A stretch of DNA of 64,000 nucleotides from positions 41,592 through 105,591 of the forward strand of contig QHZD01000033.1 in NCBI GenBank assembly GCA_003225315.1. Direction: 5' to 3'. Shown here in pieces: positions 54,276-61,679 of the stretch. Both the position numbers and the translations under genes were made by a program. Each line of letters opens with the position of its first letter. Position 1 is the stretch's first letter. Below the pieces are notes generated by a model. It saw only the letters and a program-made list of their open reading frames with translations, searched no databases and was not told the DNA's origin. The DNA is from Acidobacteriota bacterium (GTDB lineage: Bacteria; Acidobacteriota; Terriglobia; Acidiferrales; UBA7541).

Positions 54276-55616
54276 TCACTTAACGATTCGCATGGGAAGC
54301 GGGTTCCATCCCAGTGAGATCTGGGCAACATTCTGCCCTTGTATCGGCCCCCCGGAAACCTGCTCGAAGCGCCTATATGTTGTTCCGAGGGCAATGGTAC
54401 GCGACAGCTTCCAAGAAAGATCAGCTCCGACGAAATAACCTACATATGTTCCCAGACCAGCTAGGGTGCGAACGCTTCGCGCATAACCCGAGTTCAGGTT
54501 AATCTGGAAAGATTCCGTAACTTGCCTGTCGTACGAAACCACACCGGTGTCGCTCCATTGCGTATTGGCCAAATAGTTCGTCAGGTAGGAGCGGTTGGCC
54601 GTAAGTCCCACTCGTGACCTTCGGCTCAAGGGATAAGATATGGCGATTCCGTAATTTCCACCGAGCGCCTTGTTGCATGGAGCCGTTTCAAACTCCGGGC
54701 CACCCTCTACAGCTAGATTGATATGGCGGCCAACTTGACGCGAGATTCCCACGCTGAAACCGTAGCTGTCACAACTCCCCAAAGAGAATGTCTGGTGATA
54801 GTAGTTGCCCCCAACTTTGAACGAAGTACGTGGCGATACCGCTGCCGAATAGGACACCTGAGCGAAAGTCGAGCTGCTAGTTGGACCACCCTCAAGCGAT
54901 GAAAAATAGGACTCCCCGGCGGAGAAACTCATCGCTTGGGAAGCGCTTCTCTGCCAGGTGAGGCCAACATTATTCGTTGTTGAAAACACGTTGCCTCTAT
55001 TGAACTGAAAAACGGCCGAATTAGGATCAACGACCGGAACCCCCTTATTGACGTCAAACGCCAGCGGACTCAGCAATCGAGATGAATCCGATCCGTAGGT
55101 GTTCGAGCTGCTCAACTGCAGCGCCCAATTCGGCGCTATCGGCTGGCCAAGGGAAATGTTTCCGGCATGAAACACTTGGTGGCCCGACGGACCGGACGTA
55201 CTCTCCACGACGAAGGGCGCATATTGGAAGCTAAACGAGGAGTGATTACTTGCATTAATGATGGCAACATGCGGACTCCAGACAAATTGACTGTTGTCTT
55301 GAGCTGGAGAATTCTCCGCAAAATTGTTGACATAGGATTCCGAAACTCCCATGCCATACATGAAGAATGTGCGCCGCCTCGTTTGCAACGTCCCAAGATC
55401 CACATACCGCTGATCCGTACCAAGCAGTGCGATATTTTGGGAATAGTTAGGCATCACCAAAGCAGCCGGCTTGACATCTTGAGACTCCGTCGAAGGGGCT
55501 GGCTTGTCAGGGTTTTCCTGCGCAACAAGGACGGTACTGCAGCTGCTCAGAACGAAGAGGCAAACCGCCATCCGCATCCATGAACCGAAAAGGTTACTAT
55601 CACTGTTCTGTCTCAT
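54276..55616 (-). CDS. Outer-membrane beta-barrel protein of the exopolysaccharide locus
   Basis: A 446-residue protein with a signal peptide (RMAVCLFVLSSCSTVLVAQ) and, from about residue 80, alternating beta strands ending in aromatic or polar patterns (SFQYAPFVVES, NVGLTWQRSASQ, TSFKVGGNYYHQTF, GISRQVGRHINLAVEG), closing with QISLGWNPLPMRIVK. It matches the position and look of the XrtA-associated outer-membrane proteins in such loci. It could be the export porin or a modifier of it. It overlaps the Wza gene by four bases. Confidence 0.82.
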   Translation of the reverse strand: MRQNSDSNLFGSWMRMAVCLFVLSSCSTVLVAQENPDKPAPSTESQDVKPAALVMPNYSQNIALLGTDQRYVDLGTLQTRRRTFFMYGMGVSESYVNNFAENSPAQDNSQFVWSPHVAIINASNHSSFSFQYAPFVVESTSGPSGHQVFHAGNISLGQPIAPNWALQLSSSNTYGSDSSRLLSPLAFDVNKGVPVVDPNSAVFQFNRGNVFSTTNNVGLTWQRSASQAMSFSAGESYFSSLEGGPTSSSTFAQVSYSAAVSPRTSFKVGGNYYHQTFSLGSCDSYGFSVGISRQVGRHINLAVEGGPEFETAPCNKALGGNYGIAISYPLSRRSRVGLTANRSYLTNYLANTQWSDTGVVSYDRQVTESFQINLNSGYARSVRTLAGLGTYVGYFVGADLSWKLSRTIALGTTYRRFEQVSGGPIQGQNVAQISLGWNPLPMRIVK

Positions 55617-56281
55617 GGCACCACGACCGTGTCACCAGGGTGCAGCAGTATGTTCTGCTCCGGTTTCTCGCCCTTGATGACACGCGAATAATTAAACGGA
55701 ATCCTCTGTTGTTTCCCATCCACCGTTCTCAATACGAAGATGCCCTTCTTGTTCGCAAATTGCCCGAGCCCACCGGCGTTCGTGATCAACTGCAGTATGG
55801 TGGTTGGGACTAGCAGCGGATATGCCCCTGGCTTGACCACCTCGCCGGTAATGGACACCATTCTGCTCCGGATCTCCGTCACTGTCACTGTAACTTGGGG
55901 GTTCGTTAGAATAGATTGCAACTTGTTGGCCAGCAATGTCTGGGCTTGCACAGGAGTCAGCCCGCTAACCAGCACCTCTCCAATTAGTGGAAGCGAAATC
56001 TTCCCGTCCGGTCGCACGACGACGCTCTGCGATATTTCGGGCTCTTTCCAAACATTAACGTTCAGGACATCGGATTCGCCGATGACGAAGTCGCTCGGGG
56101 TCGCGATCTGTCTAGGGGCCGTTTGAGATCCCTTCGAATCGACGTTTTTCTCTTGAACCGGCGGCTTCTTCTGATTCGCTTGGGCTCCCGTCCCTGCATC
56201 TTGACCGAAGCCGACTTGGACGTATCCAAGGACCGCTACCAGAAGAGTTCCGATCACACAACTCTTAACTCTCTCAATCAT
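55613..56281 (-). CDS. Polysaccharide export protein (Wza-like, XrtA type)
   Basis: A 222-residue periplasmic/outer-membrane protein. After a signal peptide (ending about YVQVGFGQD) comes the poly-export domain: VIGESDVLNVNVWKEPEISQ, VRPDGKISLPLIGEV and LTNPQVTVTVTEIRS. One SLBB segment (VKPGAYPLLV) and the end LLHPGDTVVVP follow. There is no lipobox cysteine in the signal region. It forms the export channel with the barrel protein and Wzz. It is first in its transcription unit, behind a sigma-54-like site. Confidence 0.93.
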   Translation of the reverse strand: MIERVKSCVIGTLLVAVLGYVQVGFGQDAGTGAQANQKKPPVQEKNVDSKGSQTAPRQIATPSDFVIGESDVLNVNVWKEPEISQSVVVRPDGKISLPLIGEVLVSGLTPVQAQTLLANKLQSILTNPQVTVTVTEIRSRMVSITGEVVKPGAYPLLVPTTILQLITNAGGLGQFANKKGIFVLRTVDGKQQRIPFNYSRVIKGEKPEQNILLHPGDTVVVP

Positions 56282-56335
56282 ACTTCTACGGTCCCTTCAG
56301 TCGGTTTTTGTTAGAGGCTCTGCAGGTGTAATTTG

Positions 56336-56351
56336 AGCATGTGGCCTGCCA
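56336..56351 (-). promoter_or_regulatory. Sigma-54 -24/-12 promoter candidate for the Wza-Wzz operon
   Basis: Reads TGGCAGGCCACATGCT on the - strand: 10 of 12 defined positions, including TGGCA and TGCT, at exact spacing. Predicted initiation near 56325, about 44 bases before the Wza start. Confidence 0.55.
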
Positions 56352-56414
56352 TGTGAGGAATGGTAGCACTGATTAAGTTCTTTGTTTTCAATGAGTCGGG
56401 AAGCGAACTCCAGG

Positions 56415-56426
56415 TTTGGTCAGTGC
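56415..56426. promoter_or_regulatory. TTTGGTCAGTGC element upstream of the Wza operon
   Basis: The same 12-mer occurs at 58629-58640 in front of the small HTH gene. An inverted GCACTGA half-site lies at 56366-56372. The element is about 90 bp upstream of the predicted sigma-54 start, suitable for an activator site. Confidence 0.35.
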
Positions 56427-56522
56427 AAAGAAGAAAATTGTTTCCCAGAGCAGGCTAGGATATTCCCCATCTCAAAAGCAGGCAGGCGGCGGGAGGTTCC
56501 GCGACCGAATCAGAAGTACATA

Positions 56523-57914
56523 TTACTGCGCGCCCCGTCCAAGAATCACGACCTTGGCAGTCTCAAACAGAATTGCGCAATCAACGAGCAGCGACATGTT
56601 TTTCAAATAAAACAAGTCAAATTCGAGTTTCCCTTTGGCGTCATCGAGGCTGGCGCCGTAGCGAAACCTCACCTGTGCCCATCCCGTTAGACCAGGCCGG
56701 ATCGAGTGCCGAAGGTTGTAGAAGGGGATCTCCTTCTCAAGTTGGTCACAGAAGTAAGGCCGTTCTGGACGCGGTCCCACGAGGCTCATCTCGCCGCGAA
56801 GCACGTTGAATAGCTGCGGGATTTCATCCAGGCGAGTTTTCCGTAGGATTCGACCGATTCGTGTGATTCGGCTGTCACTCTGTTCCGCCCAGCGTGGCCC
56901 ATCCTTCTCTGCGTCTTGGACCATAGACCTGAATTTAAGCAGTTCAAATTCACTTCCTTTGTGCCCAGCGCGCATTTGACGAAAGAAGATGGGGCCGCCA
57001 CTATCCAAATAGATGGCCAGCGCGATTAACGGCATCAGTGGCGAGACAATAATAAGGATGGTCAACGAAACAAGGATATCCATGGATCTTTTTGCAGCCA
57101 GCAAAAGTCGGGATTTCTTGAATCCATCAGACAGGATGAGCCAACTGGGAGAAAGCCGTTCGAGCAGAATCCGGCCGTGAAGTCGCTCGAAGCAACTGTG
57201 CACATCCTCTATTCGCACACCGCCGAATTTGACATTGAGCAGCTGCTTGATCGGCGTGCTGCCCCTTCGTTCCTTCAATGACAGTATGATCCGATCGATT
57301 CTTTCCTGGGTTACGATCTGCTCCACATTCGCGAAGTCACCGATGATTTTAGGATTGACTAGAGACCGCCCAATGTTCTGGCCATTCTCGTCGAGGAATC
57401 CAACGACCTTCAAGTTATATTCCGGGTGGGCGAGGATGTGTCGCACCAGCAATATGCCTGATTCTCCCGTTCCCATGATGAGTACACGCTCATCACCGCG
57501 TGATAAGAGGTTTGTCGCGTTTGCCGACAGCCGCCAACTTAGCAAGAGGGCAAGGATCAAGGGCGCCGCCAAGAACGCCACGCCGCGGCCCAAACTGGTT
57601 GCAGGGGAAACATAGAACAGCAGTGCTAGCAAAAAACAGGCCGCTCCAAGCGCCTGCATGGTGTGAACAAAAAGGTTGTCTCTGCGTCTCACAACCTGAA
57701 AATCGTAGAGGTCGTTAAAGTAAAGAGACAGCCCGCAAATGGTCGTGATCAGAGTAATTTTTGTCCACAGGCTCGATTGCAGAATCATTTCCGGGAAAGG
57801 TATGGCCATGCGTGCAGCACTGGCAGCCAATAGAGCTAGTATGATCGATACCCCGTCAACCCCTACCAGGAGTAGGGTTCGGGCAGGAACCTCATGAGTA
57901 CCAATCTTGGGCAT
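56523..57914 (-). CDS. Initiating sugar transferase (XrtA-type polyprenyl glycosylphosphotransferase)
   Basis: A 463-residue protein with four to five N-terminal helices and a CoA-binding-like/Rossmann segment (LIMGTGESGILLVRHI, VVGFLDENGQNIGRSL, about 145-185). The C-terminal bacterial sugar transferase domain has KRSMDILVSLTILIIVSPL, GPIFFRQMRAGHKG, LLKFRSMV, RLDEIPQLFNVLRGEMSLVGPRPERP and RPGLTGWAQV. It starts repeat-unit synthesis by placing a sugar phosphate on undecaprenyl phosphate. Layout matches the transferase that marks XrtA/PEP-CTERM exopolysaccharide loci. Confidence 0.95.
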   Translation of the reverse strand: MPKIGTHEVPARTLLLVGVDGVSIILALLAASAARMAIPFPEMILQSSLWTKITLITTICGLSLYFNDLYDFQVVRRRDNLFVHTMQALGAACFLLALLFYVSPATSLGRGVAFLAAPLILALLLSWRLSANATNLLSRGDERVLIMGTGESGILLVRHILAHPEYNLKVVGFLDENGQNIGRSLVNPKIIGDFANVEQIVTQERIDRIILSLKERRGSTPIKQLLNVKFGGVRIEDVHSCFERLHGRILLERLSPSWLILSDGFKKSRLLLAAKRSMDILVSLTILIIVSPLMPLIALAIYLDSGGPIFFRQMRAGHKGSEFELLKFRSMVQDAEKDGPRWAEQSDSRITRIGRILRKTRLDEIPQLFNVLRGEMSLVGPRPERPYFCDQLEKEIPFYNLRHSIRPGLTGWAQVRFRYGASLDDAKGKLEFDLFYLKNMSLLVDCAILFETAKVVILGRGAQ

Positions 57915-58351
57915 AAGAGCTCAGGAACTGAGGTTTTCGCCTTGGAAGTTATTTTGAACGCCGGCTACGATGATGAAAGCACGTCCGAGTCCAGACACGA
58001 GCTGTATATCTCATTTTGTTTCAGTTGGTTAGAAGACCTTGCCGGAGAAGCAACGAGAGCGTGGGAAAACTGTTTCTTGTTTCTCTCCACGAACGTCACA
58101 GCCCCGAGTTCTGGCTCTATACTTTTGACTGCGTGCAACGGAGAATTAGGCAACTCGAAAGTCGTGCTAGAAGAGGCACAGGAAGCGGACGAAATAGCTG
58201 GCAAAGATCCAGTGACGCATCCGACTGATGGCCTCCTCCCTTCAGAAAGCGTAAGGGTTCAAGTTGGCGGAGCAGAGCCTCTAAAGGCGATCCTCCTATG
58301 CCTGCTTCCGTCTTAGGTGTGTCGCCGGGCAGAGAACCACGAAACACTTTT
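57915..58351. other. Gene-poor gap inside the exopolysaccharide locus
   Basis: No recognisable gene. A 140-codon frame on the + strand (57894-58316) overlaps the sugar transferase start and has no family features. A weak sigma-54-like site lies at 57978-57993. Confidence 0.5.
57978..57993 (-). promoter_or_regulatory. Weak sigma-54-like site upstream of the sugar transferase
   Basis: Reads TGGACTCGGACGTGCT on the - strand. Only TGG and TGCT at exact spacing match (7 of 12 positions). Position (predicted start near 57967, 53 bases before the gene) is its main support. Confidence 0.25.
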
Positions 58352-58609
58352 TCATGAGAGGCCCTCCTCCTCTCTGGGAGGCGGACTAGGCACAGCTCCG
58401 GCGGATCGAAGCGTACGGTCGTATTTTTCAAAGAGCCAGCTCTCTTCCGCATTCAGGTAGTTCGCGAGTTGCATGCGTTGTGTTTTTGATGGCTCGCGAT
58501 AGCCGTGGATGATCTTGCTGAGCACACTCTCATCAATGCCGAGCGCTTTGGCGATATCGATTTGGTGGAAGCCCAATCGAAAAACTTGCAGCTTGATGTT
58601 TAGATACAT
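58352..58609 (-). CDS. Small helix-turn-helix regulator (XRE-like)
   Basis: An 85-residue protein with one compact HTH of the Cro/XRE type (about residues 8-52): GFHQIDIAKALGIDESVLSKIIHGYREPS. It is followed by a short helix (LANYLNAEESWLF) and a disordered Pro/Glu tail. It sits between the tyrosine kinase and sugar transferase genes. A GCACT-N6-AGTGC dyad 16 bp upstream of its start suggests self-regulation. Its targets are unknown; the repeat of part of this dyad before the Wza gene makes exopolysaccharide control plausible. Confidence 0.82.
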   Translation of the reverse strand: MYLNIKLQVFRLGFHQIDIAKALGIDESVLSKIIHGYREPSKTQRMQLANYLNAEESWLFEKYDRTLRSAGAVPSPPPREEEGLS

Positions 58610-58624
58610 GGAACCCCCGATGTT

Positions 58625-58640
58625 GCACTTTGGTCAGTGC
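58625..58640. promoter_or_regulatory. Inverted repeat, possible operator of the small HTH regulator
   Basis: GCACT (58625-58629) and AGTGC (58636-58640) are inverted around TTGGTC, immediately upstream of the HTH gene start. The right half with its flank is shared with 56415-56426. Confidence 0.4.
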
Positions 58641-58705
58641 GATCTGGTCTTCTTTCTCCTGCGAGTTGGCCGCTTGCCAGCGACACCTCGGGACGAATGG
58701 CTTTT

Positions 58706-59557
58706 TCAGGCCTTGGCTTCAGCATATTTGTATCCGTAGTAGTGCTTCTCGTTTGCATCGGTGCCATTGAAAACTAAACCCAAAAGCTTCTTACGATCCA
58801 CTGAGCTTGCCGATTTCTGCAAAGTCTCCCGTTGCCCATGACGGGCCCGCACTACCATCACCACCCCCTGACAAGCGACGCTGATCAGCTCAAAGTCTGC
58901 CAGCGGGATAATCGGGGGTGTATCGACTAGAACGACCTCGAATAGTTCGCTGCAGCGCCCGAGAAGCTCCTGCCAGTGCGATCCCGTGAAAAGCTCCGGC
59001 GGAGGGGAGGAAATCGTGCCGGCAGGGAGCACGAAGAAATTCTTTTGATTCGTTGCAACCATCGCTTCCTCTAGAGTCGCTTTGCCAGCCAGCACTTCCG
59101 CAAGGCCTAGTGTGCACGGATGATCTAGTAATGCCGTCAACCCACACGTACGCAAGTCAGCATCGATAACCAGCACACGCTGCTGCGGGAGCTGTGCATA
59201 GCACAGGCCAAGGTTCATGGTCGTCAGCGTTTTGCCTTCTCCCGGAAGTGAGCTGGTGATTGCGATCGTTTTCACCCCTGCTCTCGACTGGGCTCGCATG
59301 AGTCTCGTCCTCAGTGCTCGATAGGCTTCAAGGGCTACCTTGGAGGATTGATCCTGCCGGAGGACCAGGTGCGTCGCGTTCCCATTTCCCACCTGGACTT
59401 GCTGACACTGCGGGAGTTGCGCGTTAGCCGTTGCCGTTTCCAAAATAGAGCCCTGTTTGATTGACTCCAGCATCTCCCGCACATCCCTATCGGGCTCCGG
59501 AAGCTTACTCTGCGCCCACTGGTTCGCCTTCTGCGTCTCATTGAAAAACTTGCTCAT
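58706..59557 (-). CDS. XrtA-type tyrosine autokinase (CpsD/CapB-like)
   Basis: A 283-residue P-loop BY-kinase: Walker A SSLPGEGKT (about residue 105), Walker A' VLVIDADLRTCG and Walker B VVLVDTPPI. The tyrosine-containing C-terminal tail is KHYYGYKYAEA. It would phosphorylate itself and control polymerisation through the separate Wzz protein. Its start directly abuts the stop of the ATPase gene. Confidence 0.93.
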   Translation of the reverse strand: MSKFFNETQKANQWAQSKLPEPDRDVREMLESIKQGSILETATANAQLPQCQQVQVGNGNATHLVLRQDQSSKVALEAYRALRTRLMRAQSRAGVKTIAITSSLPGEGKTLTTMNLGLCYAQLPQQRVLVIDADLRTCGLTALLDHPCTLGLAEVLAGKATLEEAMVATNQKNFFVLPAGTISSPPPELFTGSHWQELLGRCSELFEVVLVDTPPIIPLADFELISVACQGVVMVVRARHGQRETLQKSASSVDRKKLLGLVFNGTDANEKHYYGYKYAEAKA

Positions 59558-60694
59558 CTATAGCTCCATGGACGAGGTGCGGTGCAGCTTCATAGCTTGT
59601 ACGAGAACATCGACGGCTGACTCAATGATCTTGTTGCCGACAGGATCCTTTTCCTGCATTGCGTTGACCGCGACCGCCACCTGTTTCTTGATGCTCATGT
59701 CGGGGCGAATCGCATCGGCCACACGCACGAAGGCGCTTCGTTTTTTCATTGCCTGAACTAAGCGGTCGAGCGCCGACCCGATCTCATCATCTCTCACGAC
59801 TTCGGTGCCACCGGTGATGCCCGCGGAACCGACACCATTCCCCTCATTTGCTTGTTCGATTTGCGCCTCATGCAGTCCCAGCTCAGAAGCTGCTTCCTCG
59901 ACCGTCAACAGATCGATAACCGGCCGACGCGCTTTGTATCCGTTCGTCAAGCAAGCATCGCAGAGCAAGTTGATGAGCCGTGGAACTCCTTCCGTCAGAC
60001 GGACAATCTCTTGGAGGACTTGCGTCGGAAACAGAGACGCGGCACCACGAAATCCCGCGGAACGAAGCCTCTCTGCGACATATGCGCGCGCCTCCGCAAG
60101 ATTCAAAGGTCGGAGCAAGCAACTGCTCGCAACCCGTTGCCGGAGCGCGCGCATCTCGGGCTTGCGTAGTACGCCCAGGAGTTCCGGTTGCCCGCAAAGA
60201 ACAATCTGCAACAGCTTCTCCTGGTACGTGTCCGCATTGCTCAGGAGACGAATCTCTTCCAGAAGCTCTGGTGAGAGCAAGTGCGCCTCGTCTACTAATA
60301 AAAGCGAAGTACCGCCTCTCCTTTGCGTATCCAGGAGCATCTGCTGAAGCGCCGAAAGGCGCGCCGGCTTACTGGTCCCCGTGCACGGAATTTCGAATTC
60401 CGTGAGAATAGTCTCCAAAAATTCCTCACGGCTCAGAGTGGGATTGAGAATAAATGCCGAGGAAATCGGATGGGAGGTTGTCGCTCGCTCCGAAAGAATT
60501 TGCAGGGCTGTATGCACAACTGTCGTTTTCCCGGTCCCGATCGGGCCGGTCATCAAGACAAACCCTTTACGGCGCATGACTGCTTCAATGAGTGAGGCCA
60601 GCGCCGCGGCGTGAGGCTCGGAAAGATGAAAGAATCTTGGGTCCGAAGTCAACCGAAAGGGCTCTTCGCGCAAATTGTAGAAAGTTGTGTACAT
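59558..60694 (-). CDS. XrtA-locus AAA ATPase (ExeA/GspA-like)
   Basis: A 378-residue ATPase: MYTTFYNLREEPFRLTSDP start typical of ExeA-like proteins, Walker A GPIGTGKTT (about residue 50), Walker B LLLVDEAHLL (about 135) and the sensor region LCGQPELLGVL. LTEGVPRLINLLCDACL follows. The last 110 residues lack motifs. This ATPase regularly accompanies the tyrosine kinase in XrtA exopolysaccharide loci; its function there is not established. Confidence 0.92.
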   Translation of the reverse strand: MYTTFYNLREEPFRLTSDPRFFHLSEPHAAALASLIEAVMRRKGFVLMTGPIGTGKTTVVHTALQILSERATTSHPISSAFILNPTLSREEFLETILTEFEIPCTGTSKPARLSALQQMLLDTQRRGGTSLLLVDEAHLLSPELLEEIRLLSNADTYQEKLLQIVLCGQPELLGVLRKPEMRALRQRVASSCLLRPLNLAEARAYVAERLRSAGFRGAASLFPTQVLQEIVRLTEGVPRLINLLCDACLTNGYKARRPVIDLLTVEEAASELGLHEAQIEQANEGNGVGSAGITGGTEVVRDDEIGSALDRLVQAMKKRSAFVRVADAIRPDMSIKKQVAVAVNAMQEKDPVGNKIIESAVDVLVQAMKLHRTSSMEL

Positions 60695-60864
60695 GTCAGG
60701 TGGAGCCTGTCGGTGTGCAGCTAAAACTCTCGGAAGTCACCAGAGTCGGCCTCTTCTACAGCGCTTCCTTTCCTTATCCTTCTAATGAGCTTTGCTCCAA
60801 TTGGATCAAGTTCTATTCCCGACCAGATGCACGGATGTCAAGAAGTTTCCGACACACCCAATCC

Positions 60865-60880
60865 AGCACATCATGTTCCA
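60865..60880 (-). promoter_or_regulatory. Sigma-54 -24/-12 promoter candidate for the ATPase-kinase unit
   Basis: Reads TGGAACATGATGTGCT on the - strand: 9 of 12 defined positions at exact spacing. Predicted initiation near 60854 gives a leader of about 160 bases. Confidence 0.4.
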
Positions 60881-61102
60881 GTCGGTCTAAAGCATGTAAA
60901 AATAGCTCAACTTTAAGTTCTTTTTTTTCAGTACTTTGGAGCTGGCCTCTAATGCCTGTTGTTTCGTTTTCAATAGCCTAAGCTCAGCGCGTGGGAAAGA
61001 AATTTCCCAATTGCGCCTTCCCGAGAATAGCCCGCGAGAAACATTCTCGCTCGGTTGCAAGGCACTTTGAGCCACTCAAGTTGCGTTGCCAAATGAACGG
61101 GC

Positions 61103-61118
61103 TGGGAAAAGACTTGCT
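61103..61118 (+). promoter_or_regulatory. Sigma-54 -24/-12 promoter candidate for the small membrane protein
   Basis: Reads TGGGAAAAGACTTGCT: 9 of 12 defined positions with a perfect TTGCT box and exact spacing. Predicted initiation near 61129, about 94 bases before the ATG. Confidence 0.5.
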
Positions 61119-61222
61119 CTTATGCAGCGAAACACTTCCGGATATCTGCAGAGCCACAGAATTACATTGCGCTAAACCACTGAAAACAAAAGTCTACTGA
61201 GCGGACGTCATTGGAGGCGTAC

Positions 61223-61429
61223 ATGCTTCCATTGGTGGCAATCATAGGAGAAACCGTGATTTTTCTTGAAACGTTTTCAGACTCTGCTCAGTTGTTCTTT
61301 CTTGGCTCGGTGTTCTTGCTGGGAGGGTTCGCCATTCGTGGAGTTCGCTCGGCGATCGTTCAATATCGTACTTCCTTCTCACCGAAGCAGCAGCCACCAC
61401 CCGAACAAATCTGCACTTCAAATTCGTAG
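61223..61429 (+). CDS. Small membrane protein of unknown function
   Basis: A 68-residue product starting MLPLVAIIGETVIF, with two hydrophobic stretches (VAIIGETVIFLE and LFFLGSVFLLGGFAIRG) and a polar Pro/Gln tail. The ATG has GGAGG seven bases upstream, inside a TTG-started longer frame that is less likely. A sigma-54-like site lies upstream. No family was recognised. Divergent position opposite the ATPase-kinase genes suggests an accessory role in the surface system, by inference only. Confidence 0.55.
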   Translation: MLPLVAIIGETVIFLETFSDSAQLFFLGSVFLLGGFAIRGVRSAIVQYRTSFSPKQQPPPEQICTSNS

Positions 61430-61679
61430 TCTAATCCCTTCCGATTTTTACAGGCGTAGCGTGGGTAGAGGCCATCCGGATCAAAACTGTTCGCTTGCTT
61501 GCTCTCCGGGCCTTTTGACGGTGGCGTAGCCGAGCCTGCTTCCCGATTGACGGTTCTAGGCTTTCAAGAGGTCGCAGCTCTCCGCCGAACGCAATGAGCA
61601 GGGCCCGATGTCTTTCGCATTTTGTGCTGGTAGCGATAGAAAAGAGTGAACAGTTCGTTTCCGTACTCTCTGAGCTGTT

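Larger units (their letters stand above)
60695..61222. other. Divergent intergenic region with two sigma-54-like sites
   Basis: No convincing gene; a GTG-started 69-codon frame (60991-61200) has no recognisable content. Sites at 60865-60880 (-) and 61103-61118 (+) point to the flanking genes. Confidence 0.5.

Noticed and set aside
57894..58316. 140-codon + strand frame in the exopolysaccharide locus
   Set aside because: Overlaps the sugar transferase start, has no ribosome-binding site or family match, and opposes all neighbours. A real hypothetical gene is not fully excluded.
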